14,649 nt of DNA from DATBMY01 sp036554605 (GCA_036554605.1 DATBMY010000450.1:1-14649); one strand, 5' to 3'; numbered from the stretch's first letter, positions 6,792-13,858 are shown. Notes: a model not told the origin generated them from the letters alone. Numbers and translations are program-made.

Positions 6792-7502
6792 TTATTCGCT
6801 TGAGCCGTACTCGGGATATTCGCGCTCAATGACCTCGCCGGGTCGCGGCGGCTCTTTGAGCAGGCTGAGCGCGTCTTTGAGTACCTTCTTGTGCAACTCC
6901 GGCATGCCCGGGCCGCCCATGGAGTTTCCGATCTTGAAACCCTTCGGACAAAGCGCCCGGGGCGGGCGCATCTGTTTCGACACTTCAGGGCTTACCGTAA
7001 TAAGAACAGTCGGGATGCCGCGCATCTCGATCTCGCGCTGGACCGCAACGACCGTGCGGTGACATACGTTCGGTCAGCCGCCTGTCAGTACCACCACGTC
7101 CGCCCGAGATTTTTTGTCTATCTCTTCGGCGATCTGCGGCGCGGTCTCTTCATACATACGCTTGAGCTGCATGGTATAACCCATATAGCCAATGTGCTCG
7201 CGGGCCTCGCCGCCGATGAACCCTTCTTTTACCAGCTCTCGCAAGGCGTCTATGGGAAAGACCACGTTGATGTCGCGGTCGGCGTCCGTGTGATCGTAGT
7301 GATGATGCGTAACCATAAGGTCCGCGGCCTGCGCGTCGGTCCCTATTATGCGGTAGGTCAGGTCGCCAAGCTCATCGGCGATATTAAAGGGCTCTTGATC
7401 TTTGCGATGGCAGCCCGCTGCGGTAACGATTGCGACGTTCGCGCGCGACAGCTCCCGGTCGAACGGCGTAAAGGGCACGCACTTTCTTGAAAGGATAGAC
7501 AT
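6792..7502 (-). CDS. Selenoprotein B family (GrdB/PrdB-like) protein, TGA read as selenocysteine
   Basis: One 237-codon frame runs from ATG 7502-7500 to TAA 6794-6792, broken only by TGA at codon 143 (7076-7074). GGGAGG (7508-7513) supports the start. Reading TGA as Sec gives 236 residues matching the selenoprotein B subunit family of glycine/sarcosine/betaine and D-proline reductases. The matches are SRANVAIVTAAG (19-30), HHHYDHTDADRDINVVFPIDALREL (66-90), EGFIGG, ADVVVLTGG-U143-PNVC147-HRT, then EMRGIPTVLITV (159-170). In known enzymes the Sec attacks the substrate bound by the partner subunit. Classical GrdB is clearly longer (roughly 430 residues from memory), so this is a short form. No GrdA, C, D, E or Prd partner is in the window, so glycine reduction is doubtful; a general thiol/selenol redox role is possible. 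It lies 96 bases downstream of the Sec peroxiredoxin on the same strand. Confidence 0.88.
7042..7060 (-). promoter_or_regulatory. Bacterial SECIS hairpin for Sec143
   Basis: Read on the minus strand, the stem ACCGCA pairs with TGCGGT (six bases). An additional C-G pair closes a GGUC tetraloop (7053-7050), with one bulged U on the 3' side. The loop begins 21 bases after the TGA. The E. coli fdhF element also has a GGUC tetraloop, a bulged U (on the 5' side) and the loop starting 19 bases after the TGA. Those fdhF details are from memory; the local bases are read directly. Confidence 0.8.
7074..7076 (-). other. In-frame TGA, selenocysteine codon (Sec143 of GrdB-like protein)
   Basis: The codon is flanked by VVVLTGG and PNVCHRTVV in one continuous frame. 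The homologous position in selenoprotein B subunits is the catalytic Sec. GNAT, FMN reductase, YkgJ, zinc-ribbon and kinase genes nearby all end in TGA, so the codon normally means stop in this genome. Confidence 0.87.
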
Positions 7503-7537
7503 GAGCGCCTCCCGAAAGGCTCTAGGGTAGTATGTGC

Positions 7538-7579
7538 GCGGAGCGCGATGGATTCGCGCGCGAAGCCAGGGCGCTCCGC
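7538..7579. repeat. Long extragenic palindrome between the two selenoprotein genes
   Basis: A perfect nine-base inverted repeat, GCGGAGCGC (7538-7546) and GCGCTCCGC (7571-7579), encloses a 24-base centre that itself contains the palindrome TTCGCGCGCGAA (7553-7564). It resembles a REP-type element. It could act as a terminator-like attenuator or RNA stabiliser between the peroxiredoxin and GrdB-like genes; no U-run follows. Confidence 0.6.
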
Positions 7580-7598
7580 CTTACAAGCGTCCGCCGGG

Positions 7599-8060
7599 CT
7601 AATCGAGCTTTCTCAAGACGTCGAAGATGTCTTCGTTATCCGGCTGGTCGCCTATATCGTGAATGTCCTTGTAGACAACCTTGCCGTTCTTATCTATAAC
7701 GAAGAGCGCGCGCTCTGAATAGCCTTCCGGCCTGAGAGCGCCGTAAGAGCGCGCCACTTCGCCTTTAGGTTCAAAATCAGAGAGGAGATCGTAGGAGATG
7801 CCGCCGAGGCTCTTTGCCCAGGCTTTGTTGCAGGGAACCGAGTCAACGGATATACCCAGCACGTGGGTATTGCTGTCCTCGAATCGGCTGAGATCAGCCT
7901 CATACGAGGGCATCTGAGCGGTTCAAACCGGAGTCCATGCCAGCGGGTAAAAGGCAATGAAGACGTTCTTATTGCCGCGAAAATCAGATAGCTTGACTTT
8001 GTTGCCGTTGTGGCTCGGCAGCTCAAAATCAGGAGCCATATCGCCTACTTCGACAGCCAT
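7599..8060 (-). CDS. AhpE-like peroxiredoxin with selenocysteine at the peroxidatic position
   Basis: One 154-codon frame runs from ATG 8060-8058 to TAG 7601-7599, interrupted only by TGA at codon 46. AGGAGG (8068-8073), seven bases upstream, makes the start strong. With TGA as Sec the 153-residue product is a complete thioredoxin-fold peroxiredoxin: VGDMAPDFELPSHNGNKVKLSDFRG, then the catalytic motif P39-LAW-T43-PV-U46, and conserved R117 before ALFVIDKNGKVVY. Peroxiredoxins reduce peroxides by attack of this Cys/Sec; the selenol usually raises reactivity. C77 (SVDSVPCNKAW) is a possible resolving residue, as in AhpE relatives. Selenocysteine peroxiredoxins are known, for example PrxU of Eubacterium acidaminophilum. 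It is the first gene of a minus-strand pair with the GrdB-like gene. Confidence 0.92.
7897..7911 (-). promoter_or_regulatory. Candidate SECIS hairpin for Sec46
   Basis: On the minus strand CCTC pairs with GAGG around a GUAU apical loop (7905-7902). An outer G-C pair is added if one C is bulged on the 5' side. The loop G lies 18 bases after the TGA, inside the range seen for bacterial SECIS elements. The stem is short, and an alternative hairpin (GGCTG/CAGCC with loop ATCT, a little further downstream) competes, so this is less certain than the other element. Confidence 0.55.
7923..7925 (-). other. In-frame TGA, selenocysteine codon (Sec46 of peroxiredoxin)
   Basis: The TGA replaces the peroxidatic cysteine codon exactly within the family motif PxxxTxxC, here PLAWTPV-U-TAQM. 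The frame is open for 45 codons before it and 107 after it, ending in TAG. Confidence 0.92.
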
Positions 8061-8098
8061 TGTTACTCCTCCTATTTGAGATTTGACTTCATTCTTAT

Positions 8099-8127
8099 GG
8101 TTTATGCCAACTGCATGCCGATGTCAA
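8099..8127 (-). promoter_or_regulatory. Putative promoter of the selenoprotein pair
   Basis: On the minus strand there is a perfect TTGACA (8127-8122). The -10 could be CATAAA (8106-8101, 15-base spacer) or TAAACC (8104-8099, 17-base spacer); neither is ideal. The leader to the peroxiredoxin ATG would be about 30 bases. No second promoter was seen before the GrdB-like gene. Confidence 0.5.
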
Positions 8128-8161
8128 GATGGAAGCGCCGGGCCGTAGCGAGAAGCCAGTA

Positions 8162-8181
8162 CCGCTCGCGTTAGCGGGCGG
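8162..8181. repeat. Short GC-rich hairpin, REP-like, in the divergent intergenic region
   Basis: CCGCTCGC (8162-8169) pairs with GCGGGCGG (8174-8181), with one G-T pair, around a GTTA loop. It lies between the divergent peroxiredoxin and CNT genes and upstream of both promoters, so it is not a terminator. The look is that of a dispersed extragenic repeat, but copies elsewhere cannot be checked here. Confidence 0.4.
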
Positions 8182-8244
8182 GCATAGCCAGGCTTCACCA
8201 CTCGCTTGTCGGAAGAGTTGTAAAACGGTAGAGTCAGGAGACCG

Positions 8245-9531
8245 ATGCCATACCTCTTAATCTCACTGGCTGGATTCTTTACTCTTGCCGCTCTGGCATG
8301 GCTCATTTCCACCAATCGCCGCAAAGTGAATTGGAAGACGGTCGGATGGGGAATGGGGCTTCAGCTGCTTTTGGGGCTTTTGATCTTTCGGCTGCCGGGG
8401 GCGCAGCAACTATTCGTATGGCTCAACGATCTGTTCCTGGCCTTGCTGAATGCTTCCAAGAGCGGCTCTCTGTTTCTGCTCGGCCCGCTCGCGGCCGCGC
8501 CGGGCGAGCCCGGATCGGTCGGCTTCATACTGCTTTTCCAGGCTCTTCCCGTAGCCATCTTCTTTTCGGCGTTCACCGCGGCGCTTTATCACTTGCGCGT
8601 CCTGCAGGTATTCGTACGCTTTTTCGCGCGCGTATTTCGTCGCACGATGAATATCAGCGGGGCGGAGTCGTTGTGCGGCGCCGCGAACATCTTCGTGGGC
8701 GTCGAATCGGCGCTCGTCATACGGCCTTACCTTGAGCGCATGACGCGGTCGGAGTTATTGACGATACTCGGCTCCGGCATGGCGACCGTAGCCTCGACGA
8801 CGCTTGGCATCTATGTCGTCTTTCTGCAAGACTCCTTCCCGCGTATTGCCGGGCACCTGTTGTCGGCGTCGGTGCTTTCGATCCCCGCGATAGTGGTGAT
8901 GACGAAACTGCTGGTGCCCGAGACCGAAGTCCCCGAGACTCTAAACACCATTCCGCCCGATGATGAAACGGCCCGCCCGCGCAACCTCATGGGCGCAATC
9001 ATCAACGGCGCGATGGACGGTGTGAAGCTTGCGGCGGGCATTTCCGCGCTCTTGATTGCGATGCTCGGGCTGGTCTCGCTCGTCGACCAGGCGCTCGTAT
9101 GGCCGAGCCGCTGGCTCGGGCTCGCCGAGCCTCTTTCGCTGGTACGGATTCTGAGCTGGGTCTTTTATCCGCTCGCGGCGCTGCTCGGAATAGCGAGCGC
9201 GGACCTTCCGGCCGCGGCGGGCGCGCTTGGCGAGCGAGTGATTTTAACCGAGGTCGTGTCCTACCAGCATCTTTCGCGGATGATTGCGGATGGAGAGCTG
9301 AGCGACCCGCGAACGATTGTCATCTTGAGCTATGCGCTGTGCGGCTTTGCGCATATAGCTTCGATGGCGATTTTCGTGGGCGGGACGGCGGCGCTTGCGC
9401 CGGCGCGCCGCGACGATCTGGCCAGCCTCGGGTTCCGCGCATTGCTCGCGGCCACGCTGGCAACGTTGATGACCGGTTGCGTGGCGGGTATTTTTAGCGG
9501 CGGGCAGGACATTATAATGGCTCGTCCATAA
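8245..9531 (+). CDS. CNT-family (NupC-like) transporter
   Basis: The product is a 428-residue polytopic inner-membrane protein of the concentrative nucleoside transporter family, which moves nucleosides with H+ or Na+. Family hallmarks are present in order: an N-terminal membrane region, the FILLFQALPVAIFFSAFTAALYHLRVLQ block (94-121), SGAESLCGAANIFVG (138-152) leading to LVIRPYLERM, LTEVVSYQHL (334-343, with E336), and CGFAHIASMAIFVGGTAALAP (366-386). Two substrate-contact motifs deviate from the usual form: GQTEAP is shortened to GVESA (152-156), and the Asn of CGFAN is H370. The substrate may therefore not be a standard nucleoside. The start is supported by AGGAG (8236-8240). A small zinc-ribbon gene begins 13 bases after it. 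Confidence 0.93.
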   Translation: MPYLLISLAGFFTLAALAWLISTNRRKVNWKTVGWGMGLQLLLGLLIFRLPGAQQLFVWLNDLFLALLNASKSGSLFLLGPLAAAPGEPGSVGFILLFQALPVAIFFSAFTAALYHLRVLQVFVRFFARVFRRTMNISGAESLCGAANIFVGVESALVIRPYLERMTRSELLTILGSGMATVASTTLGIYVVFLQDSFPRIAGHLLSASVLSIPAIVVMTKLLVPETEVPETLNTIPPDDETARPRNLMGAIINGAMDGVKLAAGISALLIAMLGLVSLVDQALVWPSRWLGLAEPLSLVRILSWVFYPLAALLGIASADLPAAAGALGERVILTEVVSYQHLSRMIADGELSDPRTIVILSYALCGFAHIASMAIFVGGTAALAPARRDDLASLGFRALLAATLATLMTGCVAGIFSGGQDIIMARP

Positions 9532-9544
9532 TAGGGGGAATCGT

Positions 9545-9871
9545 ATGTGGGATGAGAGATTCGGCAAAGAGATTGCCCGCATCTTGAATTTGATGGCCGA
9601 TAAGCCCGACTCCAAACCTCATCCGACCGACTCGGGTGTCCAGCTTTTTGACGGCGGTGAAGTAAGAGTGATGATAGGCGTAACCAGTTATGAGTTTTCA
9701 GATGGATCGGAAGCCATCTATGGCAGCGGGCGCGACTGGCATCTGACTATCAGATTAGCTACCGGCGACGAGATTCATGTCAGCGTGCCTCTCAGAAAGT
9801 GCAGCCAGTGTTCGAGCGACCTGTGGCTCGGAGATAAATTTTGCAGGCGATGCGGTCAACCCGGAGCATGA
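9545..9871 (+). CDS. Small protein with C-terminal zinc ribbon
   Basis: The product has 108 residues and I do not recognise a named family. Residues 40-82 look like a small beta-rich domain (VRVMIGVTSYEFSDGSEAIYG, then LTIRLATGDEIHVSVPL). The C-terminus is a treble-clef or zinc-ribbon knuckle pair, C86-SQ-C89 and C100-RR-C103, of the kind often added to bacterial regulatory or membrane-associated proteins. No signal peptide or membrane helix is seen. GGGGGA (9534-9539) lies five bases before the ATG, and the gap to the transporter gene is 13 bases, so it is probably co-transcribed with it. It ends in TGA and converges on the kinase gene. Confidence 0.78.
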   Translation: MWDERFGKEIARILNLMADKPDSKPHPTDSGVQLFDGGEVRVMIGVTSYEFSDGSEAIYGSGRDWHLTIRLATGDEIHVSVPLRKCSQCSSDLWLGDKFCRRCGQPGA

Positions 9872-9924
9872 AAGCCTGTTTGAAATAATATTTGCAAGCC
9901 CGCGAACCGGATGAAACGCATGCT

Positions 9925-12900
9925 TCAGATATACGAGCTTATCAAGCTCTGTAATATGTCGGGATCGATTGGCTTGACTATATGGTAATCGAACCCTGAC
10001 TCAAGGGCGCGGCGCCGGTCCTCTTCCCGGCCGTAACCGGTCAGCGCAACAAGCAGCAGTCGAGTCGCCCCATGCTCGGCGCGCAATGCCGCCGCGACTT
10101 CGTAACCGCTCATGCCGGGCAATCCTATATCGAGAAGCACAATTTGAGGATTAAACGACCTTGCCGCTTCTATGGTCTCCGGCCCATCGTGCGCCATAAG
10201 AACTTCGTGCCCATACAGCCTCAATAACAGCACGAGGCTCTCAGCCGAATCAACATTATCGTCGACGACCAGTATTCTACAGGTGGCCGACTTGACGGGG
10301 GCGCCGTCGGATGACGGGGCGAAGCGCGCCTCTTGAGCATATTCGGGCAGCGCGGGCAATCGAACGACGAACTGGCTGCCGTGGCCGGGCCCGTCGCTCG
10401 AGGCTTCCACCTTGCCGCCGTGCATCTCGACCAGGCTGCGAACCAGCGTCAATCCTATCCCCAGCCCCCCCTGCGAGCGATCCAGCGAACGGTCGGCCTG
10501 CGAAAAGAGGTCGAACACATGCGGCAGGGTTTCGGCCGGTATGCCTATACCGGTGTCTCTGACGCGCAGTACCAGCTCGTCGCCCGCGCGCTCTGCCGCG
10601 AGCCATATCTTGCCTCCCTCCTCGGTATATTTCGCGGCGTTGTTCAATAGATTCGATACGACCTGCCCTAACCGAGTCAGGTCGCCTTCAAGTTGGACGG
10701 GCTCGGGCGGCAGCGTTATCGCAAACTCGTGCTTGCGCGCGTCTATGAGCGGGCGGCTCGTTTCGACCGCGCGGGCGACGACGCTTTCCAGATCGACCCT
10801 CTCCTTCTTGAGCGTCACCTTACCCTGCGTTATGCGCGATACGTCGAGGAGGTCGTCTACGAGATGGGTGAGATCCTCTACCTGGCGGTCAATAACATCC
10901 CTCGCCCAATGTAGCTGAGGGTCGGGCGTGTCCATCTTGCGCATCACCTGCGCCGCATTGCGTATGGGCGCGAGCGGGTTGCGCAGCTCGTGCGCGAGCA
11001 TCGCCAGAAACTCATCCTTGCGCCGGTCGGCCTCCTGAAGCGCCTGCTCGGTCTGCTTGAGCGCGGATATGTCGAGGTTTATGCCTGCCCAGCAGAGGAT
11101 ATTCCCGTCGTCATCACTGATGGGCACACCGCGGGCCAGTATGTAGTGCCACTTGCCGTCGACGCCGAGAAAGCGGTGCTCTCGCTCCCAGAACGTGCCC
11201 TCGCGCACGCACTCGGTCCAGGCGGCCATGGTCGTTTCTATATCGTCGGGATGAAGCACCCTTCCCCATCCGAATTCGGAGCATTCCTCCTGCGTGAGTC
11301 CCACGAGCTTGAGGAATGACTCGCTGGCGTAGATGTTCTTGCCGCTCGCCTCACATACCCAGATGCCGTAGTTGATCGACTCGCCGATGGCGCGGTATAG
11401 CCGCTCGCTATGGCGCAACTGCTGCTCGCGCCGCGCCGACTCGCGCCGCATGCGCGCCATCTCCAGATGCGTATGGACCCGAGCCATCAGCTCGCGCGCG
11501 CTGAAGGGCTTGGCAAGGTAATCCGAAGCTCCCGCCTCCAGGCCTTCGACTCGCGACTCTTCTCCGGCCCGCGCCGAAAGCAGTATAACGGGCACTTCGC
11601 GCATGCGCTCATCGGCCCTGATCTCGCGCAGCAACTCAAAGCCATCCATCTCCGGCATCATCACGTCGGCGATCACCAGGTCGGGCAGCCGCTCGCGCGC
11701 CGCGGCAAGCGCGGCCATGCCATTGGGCACGGCCTCGACCTCCCAGCGATGCTTCAGCAGTCGCCGCACGTATTCGCGCATGTCGGCGTTATCGTCGGCC
11801 AGCAGAATGCGAGAGTGTGAAGGGGTGAAGGGGTGAAGGGGTGAAGAGGTAACTGCGGCAAGGTTCTCATTCACCCTTTCACCCTTCCACCCTTTCACCC
11901 CTTCATCCCCGTGCGGGAGCCACCTGAGCGCCTCTTCAACATAGGGCGACGCGCCGACGGCGGTCGAGACCATCGTGCGCGCCGCGCCCACGCGGTCGGG
12001 CGGGAGGTGAGCCGACCCGGCCGGGACTGTTACTGTAAAAAGAGTCCCTTTGCCGACATCGCTCTCGACACTGATCTCGCCCCCGTGCAAGCGCGCCAGC
12101 TCCTCGACAAGCGCGAGCCCTATGCCGGAGCCCTCCTGCGTGCGCGAGCGGGCCCCGCGGATGCGGTGGAATCGCTTGAAGATTTCAGGCAATTCGTGCG
12201 AGGGGATTCCCGTACCGGTATCGCGCACCTTAAGTTCCGCGCGGTCCCCGCGCCAGATCAAGCTAACTTCGATCTCGCCCTCGAAGGTGAATTTGAAGGC
12301 GTTGGATATGAGGTTGAGCACGATCTTTTCCCACATCTCTTTATCGACATAAATCGGCTCGGGCAGCGGCGGGCAGTCGACGACCAGCCGCAGCCCGGCG
12401 CGCTCTATGGCGGAGCGAAAGACGCTTGCAAGCTCGGTGGTGAGCCGCGAAAGATCCTCTGGCTCATAGACCGCTTGCGAGCGGCCAGCCTCTATGCGCG
12501 AGAAATCGAGCAGGGTATTGACGAGCTTGAGCAGGCGCAGGGCGTTGCGATGCGACATCTCCAGACGCTCGCGCTCGGCCGAGGTGAGCGAGTTGTTCTG
12601 ATCGGCGAGCAGGTCTTCAACGGGTCCGAGCATCAAGGTGAGAGGCGTGCGAAATTCATGGCTGATGTTGCTGAAGAAGGCCGTTTTTGCGTGATCAAGC
12701 TCCGCAAGCGCCTCGGCCCGCTTGCGCTCCTCTTCATAAGCCCGCGCGCTAGAGACCGCCGTCGCCATATGACGCGCGACGAGAGAAAGGAAGCCCCTGT
12801 AATCGTCGTCGAGCGGGCGCAACGGGCTGATGCCGGCGACCATAAATCCCGCGGGCCGCTCCTGCCCCGGATTCGCCACCGGCAGCACCATGGCGCGGGA

Positions 12901-13743
12901 GGACGGTTCGGGCCATGGGCCGCCCGGGAGCCGCCCGAAACTTTCCGGCAAGTCTTCGATAAGCGTGCTCCGCCCTTGAGTCAAAGCGTCCTCGACCGGC
13001 CAGCCGCCATTCGCGCCCGTCGAGCCGGCGACTTCAATCTCTTTAGGGCTCGCGGGCGTTCCGGCCGAAATACCCGCCGTGCCCGCGAGCCGCCCCGTGC
13101 GGCCATCCGCATCGAGCAGATAGAGCAAGGAGAATGGCAGGTCGTGAGGATTTCTGGCCAGCGCCCGCGCGGAAAGCTCGCATGCTTCCTCGGCCGACCT
13201 TGCTTCGGCCGTTGCGGCCGCAAGCTCGCGCAGCGTGCGCATGCGCCGCTCGCTCAACACCCGCTGAGTGTCTTCTATGACGGCGCTGAAGACACCGCAC
13301 GGCCCGCCCTCATCGTCGGCGATGGGGCTATAGGAGAAAGTGAAGTATGTCTCTTCCGGATAACCGTACCGCTGCATGACGAGCAGCAGCTCTTCATTCC
13401 ATGTCGCCTCGCCTTTGCTGAGCACCAGGTCGGCTTGCGGGCCTACGACATCCCATATCTCGGACCATATCTCGGGGGCGGGCCGGCCAAGGGCTTCCGG
13501 ATGGCGATGGCCTAGCATCGGGATATAAGCGTCGTTGTAAAAATTTATATACTGAGGTCCCCACCATACGAACATCGGGTAGCGCGAGTTGAGGATTATA
13601 CGCACGGCGGTCCTCAAACTCTGCGGCCAATCCTCTATAACCCCGACCTGGGTCTTCGACCAATCAAAGGCGCGTATTCGTGCGCCCATCTGCCCGCCAC
13701 CCGCGAAATGTTTATCAATCAGCGGACTTATCTGCTTTGACAC
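9925..13743 (-). CDS. Soluble hybrid histidine kinase with two kinase cores and two receiver domains
   Basis: The product has 1272 residues and no membrane segment or signal peptide, so the sensor is cytoplasmic. The order by eye is: PAS-like domain about 45-160; GAF about 170-335; HisKA with H362 in FSNISHEFRTPL; HATPase about 465-575 (N-box around N477-N481, DTGTGIP at 508-514, GSGIGLAL near 540); a repeat-derived linker 611-645; receiver about 645-760 with phospho-acceptor D693 and K745; PAS about 780-895; second HisKA with H918 in LAMLAHELRNPL; second HATPase (DTGIGIP 1063-1069, GLGIGLTL near 1095); and a terminal receiver about 1156-1272 with D1205 and K1257. Both cores look intact. The start is a GTG at 13743-13741 preceded by AAAGG. 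The partner regulator and stimulus are unknown. Confidence 0.93.
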   Translation of the reverse strand: MSKQISPLIDKHFAGGGQMGARIRAFDWSKTQVGVIEDWPQSLRTAVRIILNSRYPMFVWWGPQYINFYNDAYIPMLGHRHPEALGRPAPEIWSEIWDVVGPQADLVLSKGEATWNEELLLVMQRYGYPEETYFTFSYSPIADDEGGPCGVFSAVIEDTQRVLSERRMRTLRELAAATAEARSAEEACELSARALARNPHDLPFSLLYLLDADGRTGRLAGTAGISAGTPASPKEIEVAGSTGANGGWPVEDALTQGRSTLIEDLPESFGRLPGGPWPEPSSRAMVLPVANPGQERPAGFMVAGISPLRPLDDDYRGFLSLVARHMATAVSSARAYEEERKRAEALAELDHAKTAFFSNISHEFRTPLTLMLGPVEDLLADQNNSLTSAERERLEMSHRNALRLLKLVNTLLDFSRIEAGRSQAVYEPEDLSRLTTELASVFRSAIERAGLRLVVDCPPLPEPIYVDKEMWEKIVLNLISNAFKFTFEGEIEVSLIWRGDRAELKVRDTGTGIPSHELPEIFKRFHRIRGARSRTQEGSGIGLALVEELARLHGGEISVESDVGKGTLFTVTVPAGSAHLPPDRVGAARTMVSTAVGASPYVEEALRWLPHGDEGVKGWKGERVNENLAAVTSSPLHPFTPSHSRILLADDNADMREYVRRLLKHRWEVEAVPNGMAALAAARERLPDLVIADVMMPEMDGFELLREIRADERMREVPVILLSARAGEESRVEGLEAGASDYLAKPFSARELMARVHTHLEMARMRRESARREQQLRHSERLYRAIGESINYGIWVCEASGKNIYASESFLKLVGLTQEECSEFGWGRVLHPDDIETTMAAWTECVREGTFWEREHRFLGVDGKWHYILARGVPISDDDGNILCWAGINLDISALKQTEQALQEADRRKDEFLAMLAHELRNPLAPIRNAAQVMRKMDTPDPQLHWARDVIDRQVEDLTHLVDDLLDVSRITQGKVTLKKERVDLESVVARAVETSRPLIDARKHEFAITLPPEPVQLEGDLTRLGQVVSNLLNNAAKYTEEGGKIWLAAERAGDELVLRVRDTGIGIPAETLPHVFDLFSQADRSLDRSQGGLGIGLTLVRSLVEMHGGKVEASSDGPGHGSQFVVRLPALPEYAQEARFAPSSDGAPVKSATCRILVVDDNVDSAESLVLLLRLYGHEVLMAHDGPETIEAARSFNPQIVLLDIGLPGMSGYEVAAALRAEHGATRLLLVALTGYGREEDRRRALESGFDYHIVKPIDPDILQSLISSYI
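11817..11910. repeat. In-frame inverted array of GGGGTGAA-type repeats inside the kinase gene
   Basis: On the plus strand a run of four GTGAAGGG-like units (11817-11850) is followed by 19 unique bases and then a run of the complementary units, TTCACCCT and variants (11870-11910). The two arms can pair into a stem of about 30 bases. The array lies in the linker between the first HATPase and the first receiver, keeps the reading frame, and encodes roughly residues 611-645, a low-complexity segment rich in G, K, E, P and S. It is absent from the usual domain pattern. Confidence 0.8.
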
Positions 13744-13808
13744 GCCTTACCTTTATCATTCTCAAAACGTCCTCGAAGCGTCCACGAGCAACACGATCCC
13801 CGGCGTGT

Positions 13809-13828
13809 GGCGATATGAGTCTATCGCC
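13809..13828. other. Inverted repeat upstream of the kinase gene
   Basis: GGCGATA (13809-13815) and TATCGCC (13822-13828) form a perfect seven-base dyad with a six-base centre, TGAGTC. It lies about 66 bases before the kinase start, between that start and the possible -10 at 13859. It could be an operator-like site or an RNA hairpin in the leader. It has no following U-run, so a terminator for the ABC gene is less likely. Confidence 0.4.
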
Positions 13829-13858
13829 CTATCCGCCAGACACCGGATGTTTCAGGTG

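Noticed and set aside
6829..7490. Plus-strand open frames across the GrdB-like gene
   Set aside because: The minus strand carries a recognisable family on both sides of the TGA; the plus-strand translations resemble nothing and are shadows.
6792..7502. Two separate genes or a pseudogene instead of one selenoprotein gene
   Set aside because: The fragments are in the same frame, the only break is a TGA at the family's Sec position, a SECIS-like hairpin follows, and no other frame damage is present.
7599..8060. Stop-codon reassignment of TGA (as in some uncultured lineages) to explain the internal TGAs
   Set aside because: At least six genes in the window end at TGA where their families normally end, so TGA is still a stop here.
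11911..13515. Plus-strand open frame of 534 codons antisense to the hybrid kinase
   Set aside because: It lies wholly opposite a gene with intact domains. Its translation is rich in R, G and A without any recognisable domain, and long antisense frames are expected in GC-biased codon usage.
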